Shown piece by piece: positions 26,258 to 36,341 of a stretch of DNA of 64,000 bases. Each line of letters starts with the position of its first letter. Within the stretch, counting starts at the first letter, position 1. The position numbers and the translations under genes are program-made. Under the pieces are notes generated by a model that saw nothing but the letters and a program-made list of their open reading frames with translations, was not told the DNA's origin and did not search any database. This stretch comes from Gimesia sp. (lineage in GTDB: Bacteria > Planctomycetota > Planctomycetia > Planctomycetales > Planctomycetaceae), in contig NZ_JAVJSQ010000028.1 in assembly GCF_040219335.1 (NCBI RefSeq), forward strand, positions 124,001 through 188,000. The letters are read 5' to 3'.

Positions 26258-27172
26258 ATGGGCAAGTATTTTCAAATAAAGCCTGAAAGAATCACTCCCT
26301 TACATTATGTGCGATGGGGATGCATTCTCATCTTTCTTCTGTTGTTGTTTCATGGGATCAAAAGTTCGTTTCAAAGGAAAGTCAGAGATGAGTTTGTTCT
26401 ACGGCTAAAGTATACAACTCATGCAGAACTGACCTTTCAACGAAAACCACTGATTCCAGTGTCTGTCAAAGGATCTAATGAGCTTCCAGACTGGCTTCAC
26501 TCTCAAGAACTCAAAGAGGTTCGATTCAAATTTATATATAATTCAACATCTAGTGATACACTGCGAGGGATTGATGTTTTTCCCAGCCTGACTCATCTGG
26601 ATCTTTCTTTCAGCCGCTTCTCGGGTGATGCACTCGTCTACCTGTCAGATCTTACTCAATTGGATCAGTTAACGCTTTGCGATACGAACATAGAAGACGC
26701 TGAACTGGCTTATCTGAAAAATATGAGGAATCTCCGGATCTTGAATCTGCATGACAACCTGATTACAGATAAAGGGCTGGTTCATTTAAAAGGATTGACG
26801 AATCTGGAGCGTCTCATTCTCAGCGAAACGGAAATTTCTGATGTAGGTCTCATCCATCTGTCGGAACTCAAAAATTTACGTAATCTCTCTCTCGCAAAAA
26901 CTGCGATTACCGGCAAGGGGCTGGTACATTTAAAGGGCTTGAAAAACCTAACCATTCTCAATCTGAATAATACCAGCGTAACAGATGCTGCCCTTTCTAA
27001 TCTGAATGGGCTCAGTCAATTGCAGGGACTGTATCTCGATGGCACGAATGTTACAGAAAACGAGCAACACATCTGGCGAATCGCATTAGAACTGAGAGCA
27101 AAGAAAAATGAGGGAAAAGAGATACTGGTTAAACCTCGTTTTTCTTCGCCTCTGCCAGAACTTTCCCATTAG
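26258..27172 (+). CDS. membrane-anchored leucine-rich repeat protein
   Basis: 304 residues. An N-terminal helix (about 14-31, WGCILIFLLLLFHGI) is followed by a polar linker and about seven leucine-rich repeats of roughly 24 residues with the unit LxxLxxLxLxxTxIxDxGLxxL (about 95-285). One helix followed by LRRs suggests anchoring in the membrane with a protein-binding surface on one side. The gene is AT-richer than the neighbouring DinB gene. It is one of three LRR genes in the window. No binding partner can be inferred. Confidence 0.75.
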   Translation: MGKYFQIKPERITPLHYVRWGCILIFLLLLFHGIKSSFQRKVRDEFVLRLKYTTHAELTFQRKPLIPVSVKGSNELPDWLHSQELKEVRFKFIYNSTSSDTLRGIDVFPSLTHLDLSFSRFSGDALVYLSDLTQLDQLTLCDTNIEDAELAYLKNMRNLRILNLHDNLITDKGLVHLKGLTNLERLILSETEISDVGLIHLSELKNLRNLSLAKTAITGKGLVHLKGLKNLTILNLNNTSVTDAALSNLNGLSQLQGLYLDGTNVTENEQHIWRIALELRAKKNEGKEILVKPRFSSPLPELSH

Positions 27173-27222
27173 TATTGAAATGACCTGCCTCACAAAAGGT
27201 AGTCGAGCGATATTCTCCCGCT

Positions 27223-27876
27223 TCATTCCACATCTTCAACCTTACCCAGCGCTGCTCCCACACCACCGATGATCGCACCCGCAGTCGCTCCCAGTCCGAT
27301 CGGCACGCCAAACGCATACAGGGCCACCGGGTGAGTCGTCGTCATCACCCTTTCATTTTCAATCAGATGCCCATTCGCTCTCTGTTCCACTTTGACGGAA
27401 CCGGCCCAGCCCGCGGGGGCAAACGGACTGTAAGCGAGCGAGAACCAGAGCAGCAGCAGCGAGCCTCCCAGCATCAGCCCCGCGAATCCACCGGCGCAAC
27501 CAAAGAACGCGATCGAAGAAAGCACACCGCTCCGTTTGCCAACCGTCTTCCATTTCCCCGATTCCGGCGTCGCCAGATCTGCGGACTCAGCATCAGCATC
27601 TGCGGTCGTCTGTTCACCGGCGGTCTTTGTTTGTGTCGCCCGCTTTCGGGTGACTGCTCCTGTCAGCGCGAGTCCCACGCCTACCCACCAGCCGCAATGC
27701 ATCCACCAGCGATACAGTTCCAGAGACGCAGCACGCTGATTGTCAGAACCGATTTCCTGAATCAGAAAGGCCCCCAGTCCAAACAGATTCGCAAAAACCA
27801 GCCCGCCAGCAGCCATCGCCAGCAACAGTCCATAGCCCTGTGCGAGTCGTTTCCCCAGCGTCAACAGCATCGGCAT
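27223..27876 (-). CDS. membrane protein of unknown function
   Basis: 217 residues with about five hydrophobic segments. These are residues ~14-40, 60-78, two adjacent Gly-rich ones at about 117-152, and a C-terminal Gly-rich one, GLGATAGAIIGGVGAALG. A polar Thr/Ala/Asp/Glu-rich loop separates the first and second halves. No family recognised. Confidence 0.6.
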   Translation of the reverse strand: MPMLLTLGKRLAQGYGLLLAMAAGGLVFANLFGLGAFLIQEIGSDNQRAASLELYRWWMHCGWWVGVGLALTGAVTRKRATQTKTAGEQTTADADAESADLATPESGKWKTVGKRSGVLSSIAFFGCAGGFAGLMLGGSLLLLWFSLAYSPFAPAGWAGSVKVEQRANGHLIENERVMTTTHPVALYAFGVPIGLGATAGAIIGGVGAALGKVEDVE

Positions 27877-27975
27877 TTCTCCACTCCAGAAACAAGGGCA
27901 GGGTACGTAAGAATAGTGTTGTCTGCACTGCTTTCAACATTCACAACGCGGGAGAGAACCCCGGAGATCAACTTT

Positions 27976-28006
27976 TTCGTGTCTTTCGTACTTTTCGTGG
28001 TAGAAA
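27976..28006 (+). repeat. TTCGTG triple repeat, copy 5
   Basis: TTCGTG, TTCGTA and TTCGTG at 27976, 27985 and 27994, then GTAGAAA. It lies between two minus-strand genes. Confidence 0.8.
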
Positions 28007-28036
28007 GATAATAGGTCAGGTTTCTTCGGTGCGGGA

Positions 28037-28981
28037 TCAGCCGGAGCAGATCATACCATGCACTTTAGAGAAATCCTGCTTAGCTAGATCCTGCTCTCGG
28101 ATCCAGAATAATAAACTACCAAAATCGCTCCAGCACCAGTTGAATTGATTATCACTCCCTAAATCCAGTAGTAACCGCCAGTCTTTTTTTTGTCTGTTGG
28201 TGACTGGTTTTTCAGGATCTTGACGGAAATGAAGCACGCTCTCTCCTTTGGCTTTTGCTTTCATGGCCAGATGGCAACTTTCACGACAGTCTCCATCAAA
28301 ACGGTCGTCATAATCTCCAAGCAACTGGTGATTGGTTTTAAAAAAAGGATAGATAAACCCGGTAATCAGATTCTCAAGCTCTTCTGTTTCACAGTCATCT
28401 GCTGCTTCATAGAGTGTATCCAGAGCCCGGCTATTTAAGGAATACATAGGCTTGAAACGGAGCGATGCTTCAGGGTCAGGCCGATAAATTTCCGCAGCTG
28501 GCCTGAAGTATCCTTTCCGGGTGATTGCTTTCGGAATTTTCCGCTCTAAAAAATCTGGAAAGGAACAGCGTTGCACCGGTTTTCTCTCAGAAGGCGAAAA
28601 GGTCACTTGAAAACCGTGCGTCATCCAGTCAGTCCGCAGCGAATAATGTTCTTCCCACATTCCCAGGCTGTCATACCAGAACCAGAGCCAGCCTTTTGCC
28701 GGCAGGATCGAACGGGGAATATGTTTTGCCGGCAGGTCACTTAAGCGAATTTGAGCCAGGAAGTGTAACGGTCGTCCCGCAGGTTCGTAGGGCCAGTCTT
28801 CAGGATCATGCAGGTCAGGCTCGCCACCAAACTTGGAACGACCGGCAGGTAGCTTGCGTTTCACTGGTTTACCCGGTACCAGATCGATGGCTGGCAACAA
28901 ACCGTCCAGTATCTTATCCTGGAATTCTTCCAGATGATAGCGTTTAATTCCACGAAGAATTTCCGGTCGGGATTTTTTCAT
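28037..28981 (-). CDS. DUF1963 / YwqG-like protein
   Basis: 314 residues, soluble. Family-like features are SKFGGEPDLHDPEDWPYEP (the 'GG.P.LP....WP' motif), RPLHFLAQIRLSDLP, a central ILPAKGWLWFWYD strand, and the C-terminal LLLDLGSDNQFNWCWSDFG segment followed by LLFWIREQDLAKQDFSKV. This order is typical of YwqG (DUF1963), a family without an established activity. Members are sometimes found near toxin-immunity loci, but nothing here supports that role. Confidence 0.8.
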   Translation of the reverse strand: MKKSRPEILRGIKRYHLEEFQDKILDGLLPAIDLVPGKPVKRKLPAGRSKFGGEPDLHDPEDWPYEPAGRPLHFLAQIRLSDLPAKHIPRSILPAKGWLWFWYDSLGMWEEHYSLRTDWMTHGFQVTFSPSERKPVQRCSFPDFLERKIPKAITRKGYFRPAAEIYRPDPEASLRFKPMYSLNSRALDTLYEAADDCETEELENLITGFIYPFFKTNHQLLGDYDDRFDGDCRESCHLAMKAKAKGESVLHFRQDPEKPVTNRQKKDWRLLLDLGSDNQFNWCWSDFGSLLFWIREQDLAKQDFSKVHGMICSG

Positions 28982-28999
28982 GTCTCATTCCCACTTCTG

Positions 29000-29037
29000 T
29001 TCGTATGCTTTCGTGCTCTTCGTGGTAGTAAAAAAAG
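29000..29037 (+). repeat. TTCGTG triple repeat, copy 6
   Basis: TTCGTA, TTCGTG and TTCGTG at 29000, 29010 and 29019 (the first spacing is ten bases), then GTAGT and an A-run. It lies between two minus-strand genes. Confidence 0.8.
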
Positions 29038-29085
29038 CGATTCCCGGCTACCTTCACAAAGGCCAGTCTGTCTCATATTTTCACC

Positions 29086-29754
29086 TTATTTCTGCTTTGG
29101 GGCGGGAAGCGCTTCATAAGCATTGCCGATGTCCACAATTTGCCCATTCTGTAATCGAAGCCCAATACCCTCTAACGGATCCCACTTACCAAACAGTTCG
29201 ATGCCAATCTGAACTTGACCATCAATGACAGGGTGAATGAGAATCTGAGAAAAATCAGTGATCTCATCCAGTTCTGTTCCGTCAACGATGGGAGGTAGCT
29301 CTTCTTCGATATTCTCCAGGCTACCGTAGAGCGCAGCCGCATGTTGGTACGCTTCCTTGTTGACTGAATACCACTTTTGATAATCCTGATAAATGGCTTC
29401 GCGGACCACAGCGTGAATGGCTTTTTCATTTGTTACGAAATCATCCAGCGCCTGCTGTTGTTCTGGAGTGATACCGTTTTTTTGGGCTTCGCAAATCTCA
29501 ATAGCGACGGTGCGAAGTGGTTTTGGTTCGTCATTTCCCAGTGTGCCGTAAAAATATCGCAGCTCGACAACTTTGATTTTTGAATGATCGAAGTTTTCAG
29601 GACTCGCCTCCCAGGCTGCAATTTCATCGTGATCGGTCAATTCCAGCATCGAAGGTTCATCCACGGCTTCCACCTGTGGTGGTACTTCTCCGCCGCAACC
29701 CGCAGCCGTTACTATCAGCATGAAAACAAAAATTAAGTACTGAATCCGATTCAC
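29086..29754 (-). CDS. lipoprotein of unknown function
   Basis: 222 residues with a lipoprotein signal: hydrophobic YLIFVFMLIV and lipobox TAAGC (Cys20). The mature part is acidic, with an early segment on aspartate/glutamate and a later helix rich in Gln/Glu. It would be lipid-anchored by Lgt/Lsp processing. No family recognised. TTCGTG repeats lie on both sides. Confidence 0.65.
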   Translation of the reverse strand: MNRIQYLIFVFMLIVTAAGCGGEVPPQVEAVDEPSMLELTDHDEIAAWEASPENFDHSKIKVVELRYFYGTLGNDEPKPLRTVAIEICEAQKNGITPEQQQALDDFVTNEKAIHAVVREAIYQDYQKWYSVNKEAYQHAAALYGSLENIEEELPPIVDGTELDEITDFSQILIHPVIDGQVQIGIELFGKWDPLEGIGLRLQNGQIVDIGNAYEALPAPKQK

Positions 29755-29791
29755 TGATTCCTTCTCCGGCTTAAATCCTGGACTCCCTTTT

Positions 29792-29829
29792 TTCGTGTCT
29801 TTAGTGCCTTTCGTGGTAGCAAAAAAAAC
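29792..29829 (+). repeat. TTCGTG triple repeat, copy 7
   Basis: TTCGTG, TTAGTG and TTCGTG at 29792, 29801 and 29810, then GTAGC and an eight-base A-run. It lies between the lipoprotein start and the end of rph. Confidence 0.8.
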
Positions 29830-29844
29830 ATTTCGCGGTCCCCC

Positions 29845-30585
29845 CTACAGAGGCCAGTCCCCTCCAATGCACTCCCGCTGAATCGCTGTCAGCTGTTTAA
29901 TTCCCAGCGTCGCCAGTTCCAGCTGTGCGTCCAGCATTCCCCGATTGAACACGAGCCCTTCCGCCGTTCCCTGAACTTCCACGAAGTCGCCGCCACCCGT
30001 CATCACCACGTTCATATCCACGCCCGCGGTGCTGTCTTCCACGTAATCCAGGTCGAGTACCGGCTCGCCCTCCACCACGCCCACGCTCACCGCGGCCACG
30101 CTGTTTGTGAATACCTTCTTGGGATCAAAGACTTCCCCCTCGGCCAGTTCGCACGTTTCCGGAATCGCCAGCACCGTATCCAGCAGCGCCAGGAACCCGC
30201 CTGTGATACTCAGCGTCCGCGTTCCCCCGTCCGCCTGCAGCACATCGCAGTCCACGGTAATCGTTCGCGGCCCCAGTGCTTCAAAGTCGACCACGGCCCG
30301 CAGGCTCCGACCGATCAGTCGCTGAATCTCGCTCGAGCGTCCGTCCGCCCGCCGCTGTTTGCGCGGTGACGTACTGCCCGGCAGCATGTTGTATTCCGCG
30401 GTCACCCAGCCGCTCGGGTTCTCGTCGTTCTTCTTCCACGGTGGCACACTGTTATCCAGGCTCGCTGTACAGAGTACGACAGTGTCTCCCGCAGAGATCA
30501 GAATGCTGCCGGGGGTCGCTTTCGTATACCGGCGTTCGACTTTGATGGGACGGAGTTGATCGGTCTGGCGAGAATCGTGTCGCAT
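29845..30585 (-). CDS. rph: ribonuclease PH
   Basis: 246 residues, the usual RNase PH length. Typical features are the N-terminal [18 protein letters not shown], the substrate-binding [20 protein letters not shown] (phosphate/RNA arginines), [20 protein letters not shown], and [11 protein letters not shown]-like [20 protein letters not shown]. The enzyme trims 3' ends of tRNA precursors by phosphorolysis as a cytosolic ring hexamer. It is divergent from queE, with a 161-base gap between. Confidence 0.97.
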   Translation of the reverse strand: MRHDSRQTDQLRPIKVERRYTKATPGSILISAGDTVVLCTASLDNSVPPWKKNDENPSGWVTAEYNMLPGSTSPRKQRRADGRSSEIQRLIGRSLRAVVDFEALGPRTITVDCDVLQADGGTRTLSITGGFLALLDTVLAIPETCELAEGEVFDPKKVFTNSVAAVSVGVVEGEPVLDLDYVEDSTAGVDMNVVMTGGGDFVEVQGTAEGLVFNRGMLDAQLELATLGIKQLTAIQRECIGGDWPL

Positions 30586-30746
30586 GGAAGAATCCTGTCT
30601 GCTTGAAGTGTCATTGTAATCGGTGTTCAGCTGAAATTTTCGCTAAAGTTACCACGCTTTGACCGCAGATTTCAATGCAAGATCTCACGCTTTCCGATAA
30701 GATAGACGTCATACTCAAACCACGTTCAATTTAGGAAGCGTCTCTC

Positions 30747-31427
30747 TTGCTGATCTCGGAAATATTTCACTCACCCCAGGGCGAAGGGAACTGGATCGGG
30801 GTTCCCTCGATTTTCATTCGGACCAGTGGCTGCAATCTCCGCTGCTGGTTCTGCGATACCCCGTACACCTCCTGGAATCCCGAGGGCGAAAAAATGTCCG
30901 TCGATCAGATCCTGGAACACATCAAGCAGTACGACTGCGAACACGTCGTCGTTACCGGCGGCGAACCGATGCTGAGCCACGAAATCGAATCGCTCACCCA
31001 AAGGCTCCACGCGGACGGCAAGATCATCACCATCGAAACCGCAGGCACCATCCTCAGCGATGTTCACGCCGACCTGATGTCGATCAGTCCCAAGCTCTCG
31101 AACTCAACGCCCGTCGACAACCCCGAGTGGGCACACCGTCACGACGCCCGCCGCGATCAGCCTACCGTCATTCACGAACTGATCAAACGCCATCCCTACC
31201 AGATCAAGTTCGTCGTCGATCATCGGGAAGACCTCAGCGAGATCGAGGATTATCTAAAGCGCTACCCCGAAATCAACCGCGAAAATGTGTACCTGATGCC
31301 CCAGGGCACCACCGCCGAGATGCTCGCCGAACGCATGCCCTGGATCGAAGAGATCGCGAAACAGCTCGGCTGTCAGGTCACCCGCCGGATGCACATCGAA
31401 CTCTGGGGCAACGTCCGCGGGAAATAA
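30747..31427 (+). CDS. queE: 7-carboxy-7-deazaguanine synthase QueE
   Basis: 226-residue radical-SAM enzyme of the queuosine/7-deazaguanine pathway, converting 6-carboxytetrahydropterin to 7-carboxy-7-deazaguanine. The 4Fe-4S cysteines are Cys29, Cys33 and Cys36 (CNLRCWFC), preceded by FHSPQGEGNWIGVPSIFIR. VTGGEPML binds SAM. The start is TTG 30747 with AGGAAG upstream, since the protein must begin close to ISEIF. QueD, QueC and QueF are not in this window. It is a single gene, convergent with purK. Confidence 0.93.
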   Translation: MLISEIFHSPQGEGNWIGVPSIFIRTSGCNLRCWFCDTPYTSWNPEGEKMSVDQILEHIKQYDCEHVVVTGGEPMLSHEIESLTQRLHADGKIITIETAGTILSDVHADLMSISPKLSNSTPVDNPEWAHRHDARRDQPTVIHELIKRHPYQIKFVVDHREDLSEIEDYLKRYPEINRENVYLMPQGTTAEMLAERMPWIEEIAKQLGCQVTRRMHIELWGNVRGK

Positions 31428-31444
31428 TTTCCGCGCCCACAACT

Positions 31445-32584
31445 TCAACCGTGAAAGATTGCGGCCCGTGCCTGCTTGACCCGTTCGACGGCTGCCTCAG
31501 GCGTCTTACCCAGTGCCGTCAGGTGTCCCATCTTGCGACCAATTCGCGATTCCCGTTTGCCGTACAGATGCACTTTCACATCGGGGAACTGCTTGAGCGC
31601 ACTCCAGTCGGGCGGACCCGGCTCCCAGTGATCGCCCAGCAGATTCGCCATCGCCGCCGGTCCCAGTGATTGAGTCGAACCCAGCGGCAGTCCGCAGATC
31701 GCCCGCACCTGCTGCTCGAACTGACACGACACGTGTCCGTCAATCGTCAGGTGCCCCGAGTTATGAGGCCGCGGTGCAATCTCGTTGATCATCAACCGCT
31801 CGTCTGCGGTCAGAAAGAATTCGACGCACAGCACGCCCACCACATCCAGCCGCTCAAATACGGCCCGCGTGATCTCAACCGCTTCTGTGTTTACCTTCTC
31901 ACTCTGCCCGGACGGAAACACCGAGATATCCAGAATGTGATTCGCGTGATCGTTCTTCATCGGGCCATACCAGGCGAACTCGCCGTCCAGTCCGCGCACG
32001 CCCACCACCGACAGCTCGCACGTGTAATCGATGAACGCTTCCAGGATCGTCTCGTCCGCACCGACTTCCTTCCACGCCGACTCTGCTTCCTCGCGCGCGT
32101 CGATCTTCACCTGCCCCTTGCCGTCATAGCCGGACGTCGCCGACTTCAGCACCGCCGGGCACCCCAGTTCGTCAATCGCCGCTTTCAGTTCCTCCACCGA
32201 CTTCACCACCTTGAAAGGCGTCACCGGAATCCCCGCGTCCCGCAGGTCCGACTTTTCCCGGATTCGGTTCTGGGCCACATGCAGCACATGCGCGCCCGGA
32301 CGTACCGGCGCATATTGTGAAGCGGCATCGGTCGTCACCGACAGCACGTTCTCGAATTCAAACGAGATCACATCCACGTTCTTCGCGAACTCCGCGACCG
32401 CGTTCAGATCGTCATACTCGGCGACCACTTCCTTATCGGCCACCTGGCCGGTCGGCGTCAGGCGCTCGGGAGAAAAGACGTGCACGTTATAACCCAGTCG
32501 GCGGGCTTCGATGGCGAACATCCGGCCCAGCTGGCCGCTGCCCAGCATGCCCAGGGTCGCTCCGGGGGGAATCAGCTCACTCAT
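31445..32584 (-). CDS. purK: 5-(carboxyamino)imidazole ribonucleotide synthase PurK
   Basis: 379 residues. ATP-grasp enzyme that carboxylates AIR to N5-CAIR with ATP and bicarbonate in purine synthesis. Features are the N-terminal [18 protein letters not shown] (12-33), the ATP-grasp glycine loop [12 protein letters not shown] and the C-terminal metal-binding [18 protein letters not shown]. Its start overlaps the purE stop by four bases (ATGA), so purE and purK are translationally coupled. Length and motifs are normal. Confidence 0.97.
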   Translation of the reverse strand: MSELIPPGATLGMLGSGQLGRMFAIEARRLGYNVHVFSPERLTPTGQVADKEVVAEYDDLNAVAEFAKNVDVISFEFENVLSVTTDAASQYAPVRPGAHVLHVAQNRIREKSDLRDAGIPVTPFKVVKSVEELKAAIDELGCPAVLKSATSGYDGKGQVKIDAREEAESAWKEVGADETILEAFIDYTCELSVVGVRGLDGEFAWYGPMKNDHANHILDISVFPSGQSEKVNTEAVEITRAVFERLDVVGVLCVEFFLTADERLMINEIAPRPHNSGHLTIDGHVSCQFEQQVRAICGLPLGSTQSLGPAAMANLLGDHWEPGPPDWSALKQFPDVKVHLYGKRESRIGRKMGHLTALGKTPEAAVERVKQARAAIFHG

Positions 32585-33075
32585 AGTTCTGAATTTTCCA
32601 GTACGCTGTCGGTCTGATTCTGACAGAATTCCTTCATCTTCTCCCGCAGCTCAGGCCGCGAGTTACCCAGGATCCGAATCGCCAAAAGCGCCGCGTTCTT
32701 CGCCCCTGATTCTCCAATCGCCAGCGTCCCTACCGGCACACCTCCCGGCATCTGGACAATCGACAGCAGCGAATCCAGCCCCTGCAGGGCCCGGCTCTTC
32801 ACCGGCACGCCCAGTACGGGCAGTACGGTCTGCGCCGCAACCATCCCCGGGAGATGCGCTGCACCCCCGGCACCCGCGATGATCACTTCGATCCCCCGTT
32901 CCTCCGCGGTCTTGGCGTATTCGTTCATCCAGTCAGGAGTCCGATGAGCCGAGACCACGCGGCACTCATGCGCCACGCCGAACTGCTCCAGCAGCGCGGC
33001 CCCTTCCCTCATCGTATCCCAGTCGGATTGACTACCCATGATCACGCCCACCAGCGGGGGACTCTGTTCTGACAT
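32581..33075 (-). CDS. purE: N5-CAIR mutase PurE
   Basis: 164 residues from ATG 33075, preceded by AAGG; an in-frame start at 33108 is possible. PurE rearranges N5-CAIR to CAIR. The class I signature [16 protein letters not shown], the SAHRTPDWM loop with its catalytic His, and [17 protein letters not shown] are all present. It is the first gene of the purEK operon. Confidence 0.97.
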   Translation of the reverse strand: MSEQSPPLVGVIMGSQSDWDTMREGAALLEQFGVAHECRVVSAHRTPDWMNEYAKTAEERGIEVIIAGAGGAAHLPGMVAAQTVLPVLGVPVKSRALQGLDSLLSIVQMPGGVPVGTLAIGESGAKNAALLAIRILGNSRPELREKMKEFCQNQTDSVLENSEL

Positions 33076-33244
33076 AATGGAACCTTCGTATTCGAGATGA
33101 TACGCCACCCACAGGGCAGCGAATTTCTAAGTAAGCTTGTGTTATTCGGCTTGGAAGTGGACCCGATAATAATCAATTTTCTCACCCGGTTGGAGTCTGC
33201 CATCCCCTTTTTTTACCCCCTCTTTCCGACAAGTGCGTGTTCGT

Positions 33245-33273
33245 TTGACTTTCTGACCCCGCTGGTCTAGTGT
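33245..33273 (+). promoter_or_regulatory. candidate promoter of sugar isomerase-like gene
   Basis: TTGACT (33245-33250, 5/6) is followed after 17 bases by TAGTGT (33268-33273, 3/6), about 50 bases before the start codon at 33324. Tentative. Confidence 0.3.
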
Positions 33274-33323
33274 GAAGAGCGATTAATCCATTCCCAGTTG
33301 TGACATTTTGAAAGGATCTTCTT

Positions 33324-34319
<996 letters not shown>

Positions 34320-34354
34320 TACCAGAACAGAGCTTCGGTTAGATCTGCTCAAGC

Positions 34355-34389
34355 AAAACAGGGAGTGCGAATGTCGTACTCCCTGTTTT
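34355..34389 (+). terminator. strong hairpin terminator after isomerase gene
   Basis: A perfect 12-base inverted repeat (AAAACAGGGAGT / ACTCCCTGTTTT) extends inward by up to four further pairs, leaving a loop of about three bases. It ends in TTTT. The symmetric A- and T-ends would let it stop transcription from either side. It starts 36 bases after the stop codon. Confidence 0.75.
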
Positions 34390-34441
34390 CGCGCGCATGG
34401 AATCATTAAAAACCTCCTGACTATCACCAAACTCCGGGAGG

Positions 34442-34464
34442 CACTGTTGGCTCGCCCAACAGTG
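34442..34464. repeat. short palindromic hairpin, CACTGTTGG type
   Basis: CACTGTTGG and CCAACAGTG are perfect inverted nonamers separated by five bases. A similar hairpin occurs at 36111-36133 and a half-site (CCCAACAGTG) near 35384. Confidence 0.6.
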
Positions 34465-34870
34465 ACGATCGAACCCACTTCTCCCACAACAAACCACTGA
34501 ACCTCCACCACCTCTAAGTGCTCAAACTGACCTTGATCCCCTCTCCCCGTTGAATATTTTATTGCAATTGTGCTTCGCGCGCGAGGCGGACGATGCGTGT
34601 ACTGGAACACGACGCTTAAGTGACTCAGATCCACCTGAATCGCCGTCGATTTTTCCCGTTTTTCACCAGAACAAAATGAACCGGTTCCCGTTGTCCCGTA
34701 TGATTTCAAATCATTTCGCAGCACATTCAACCAGACTCGCCACCCACTCACTGCAAACTCACCACCACTCACAGCACAATTGAAGCAGAAACCCCTTGAC
34801 CTCCCCCCGCCATTCACGATGATCTCCTTCATCAGCAAACGCCTCACATTCAAAACGCCTGGTACTTTCA

Positions 34871-34919
34871 ACCATATAGGGGCGGCCCCATGTGTTCGCC
34901 CGCCGGTAAAAACACCACC
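34871..34919 (+). repeat. CCATGTGT hairpin repeat, copy A
   Basis: It starts with ACCATATAGGGGCGGCCCCA and carries the shared CCCATGTGT core and a following CGCCCGCC arm. GGGCGG and CCGCC flank the core as an imperfect hairpin. Related copies lie at 35401 and 55391. Confidence 0.6.
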
Positions 34920-34936
34920 AACCCAGGAAAACAAAG

Positions 34937-35239
34937 ATGAACTTAAACCTCCTCATGCAAACGGTAAGCACCCCCCGCATGCACCCCATCAATAACCTTG
35001 ATCAGGAATACCGGTTCCGCATCGAAATCTGGAAAGAGCAGGGGACTTCACAATACTTTGCCACAGTCGAACGATCCTTTTATTGCGATCTGCATGTCCT
35101 CTCGGACAACACGACTGCCACCGAGATGATCCGCTCAGTCGAAGAGCTGGTAGAGACGGAAGCAGAATTCTTCGACAGCGAACAACACGCCCTGGACAAC
35201 GCACTCACAAAACTGAGTCACTTTTATGAACCGTTCTAA
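34937..35239 (+). CDS. small protein of unknown function
   Basis: 100 residues, acidic, soluble. The segment from about residue 20 ([16 protein letters not shown]) looks like a folded domain, so the true start could be one of the later ATGs at 34958 or 34979. It lies between repeat elements. No family recognised. Confidence 0.45.
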   Translation: MNLNLLMQTVSTPRMHPINNLDQEYRFRIEIWKEQGTSQYFATVERSFYCDLHVLSDNTTATEMIRSVEELVETEAEFFDSEQHALDNALTKLSHFYEPF

Positions 35240-35256
35240 TCTTCACCAGCAATCAA

Positions 35257-35346
35257 GGGTAGCCCCGAATGCAATTCGGGGTGAGCGCAGCGAACAGGAA
35301 ACTGACAGAGCACTCCTCCGAACGCTCCCTCAAAAATCCCCACCTG
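35257..35346 (+). repeat. GCAATTCGGGGTGAGCGCAG repeat, copy A
   Basis: About 90 bases, nearly identical to 36164-36253 with roughly five differences. It begins GGGTAGCCCCGAATGCAATT, whose CCCCGAAT/ATTCGGGG arms form an eight-pair hairpin. Shorter relatives occur at 55298 and at both ends of the element at 58377-58560. Confidence 0.8.
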
Positions 35347-35400
35347 AAAAAAACGGGTGCCATGTGTCCGGTCTAAATACTTGCCCAACAGTGATAAGAG

Positions 35401-35454
35401 AACCATATACCGCGGCCCCATGTGTCCGCCCGCCAGGGAGAACACCCCGACCAC
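35401..35454 (+). repeat. CCATGTGT hairpin repeat, copy B
   Basis: AACCATATACCGCGGCCCCA with the shared CCCATGTGTCCGCCCGCC core, followed by an AACACC tract as in copy A. Confidence 0.6.
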
Positions 35455-35568
35455 AAAACCAGCCATTCTACCCGATCGCCTCTGCCACACAGAGATGAAA
35501 ACTGGTAAGCTGATCAATGAGCAGGCTTTCTATTTACAAATTGAATTTACGGTAAAGGTTACACAACG

Positions 35569-36042
35569 ATGATCAGGCAGCAGCCGGGTGATCTGCTCGA
35601 GATCGAGCATGACGGAAACTATTATTACATTGTTGTCTTAACCAGAATTACAATGTTCGGCGGGAATATCGTTTTTGCCTGGCACAATGACGGCCAGCGG
35701 CGGGACCTGGAAAGCCTGCAGACCGACCGCACCGGCTTCAATGCCTGCACGGACCTGATCGAGCCGAAGCGCGAGGGAAAGGTAACCAGAATACATCGCT
35801 TCTCTGACACTTCTGATTTCTGGCTCACGAAATACGCTAAGGGGGCAAACGTATTCAGGAAAGGTGAGAAAGCCCGACTCTGGTTTCTCTATGAAATCAG
35901 TGATCTTACAAAAGAAATTGGACGGTACGAAAAGCTCCCTGACGAATATCGGTCAGCGATGGATAAGATGACTTCCAGTTTCGGTTTCATCGCCAGCAAG
36001 ATCATGGCTCGATACACGCCAGATCAGAATGAACGCCTTTAA
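35569..36042 (+). CDS. soluble protein of unknown function
   Basis: 157 residues. The N-terminal half is beta-rich (GDLLEIEHDGNYYYIVVLTR), followed by a charged helical region. No signal peptide or membrane segment. The start resembles small Imm26-type proteins only in its GD-x-x-x-I opening, which is too weak for assignment. Repeats lie on both sides. Confidence 0.5.
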   Translation: MIRQQPGDLLEIEHDGNYYYIVVLTRITMFGGNIVFAWHNDGQRRDLESLQTDRTGFNACTDLIEPKREGKVTRIHRFSDTSDFWLTKYAKGANVFRKGEKARLWFLYEISDLTKEIGRYEKLPDEYRSAMDKMTSSFGFIASKIMARYTPDQNERL

Positions 36043-36110
36043 GATAAGAGAGTCAACACGGCACCCTCAGTCAGGCTTCAGTTAGCCAACCACCAGAACA
36101 ACTCGAATGC

Positions 36111-36133
36111 CACAGTTGGCTTGCCCAACTGTG
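36111..36133. repeat. short palindromic hairpin, CACAGTTGG type
   Basis: CACAGTTGG and CCAACTGTG are perfect inverted nonamers around a five-base loop, matching the hairpin at 34442 in position of the GTTGG/CCAAC core. Confidence 0.6.
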
Positions 36134-36163
36134 CCAATCAGATCCATCTCTCCCACGTCAAAC

Positions 36164-36253
36164 GGGTAGCCCCGAATGCAATTCGGGGTGAGCGCAGCGA
36201 ACAGGAAACTGACAGGGCACTCATCCAAACGCTCCCTCGAAAATCCCCACCTC
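36164..36253 (+). repeat. GCAATTCGGGGTGAGCGCAG repeat, copy B
   Basis: Second near-identical ~90-base copy, in the same orientation as 35257-35346. It lies in the spacer before the beta-propeller gene. Confidence 0.8.
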
Positions 36254-36341
36254 CAGACAAATTGACATCACACCCCCAGCCCCGCATAATCAAATCCAGA
36301 TATCACCCACCAGCCGCAACCCTCCCGCAGAGCAAACACTC

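Larger units (their letters stand above)
34320..34936. other. gene-poor spacer with terminator and small hairpin/repeat elements
   Basis: No gene is supported here. The spacer holds the isomerase terminator (34355-34389), a short hairpin at 34442-34464 and a CCATGTGT-type repeat at 34871-34919. The rest is irregular AT/CA-rich sequence in which I see nothing. Confidence 0.6.
35240..35568. other. repeat-filled spacer
   Basis: No gene is supported. Most of the 329 bases consist of two repeat elements (35257-35346 and 35401-35454) and a half-hairpin near 35384, followed by a short leader to the gene at 35569. Confidence 0.6.

Noticed and set aside
22347-29829. TTCGTG repeats as a CRISPR array
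   Set aside because: Copies are kilobases apart, sit in spacers between genes, and have no regular spacers or cas genes.
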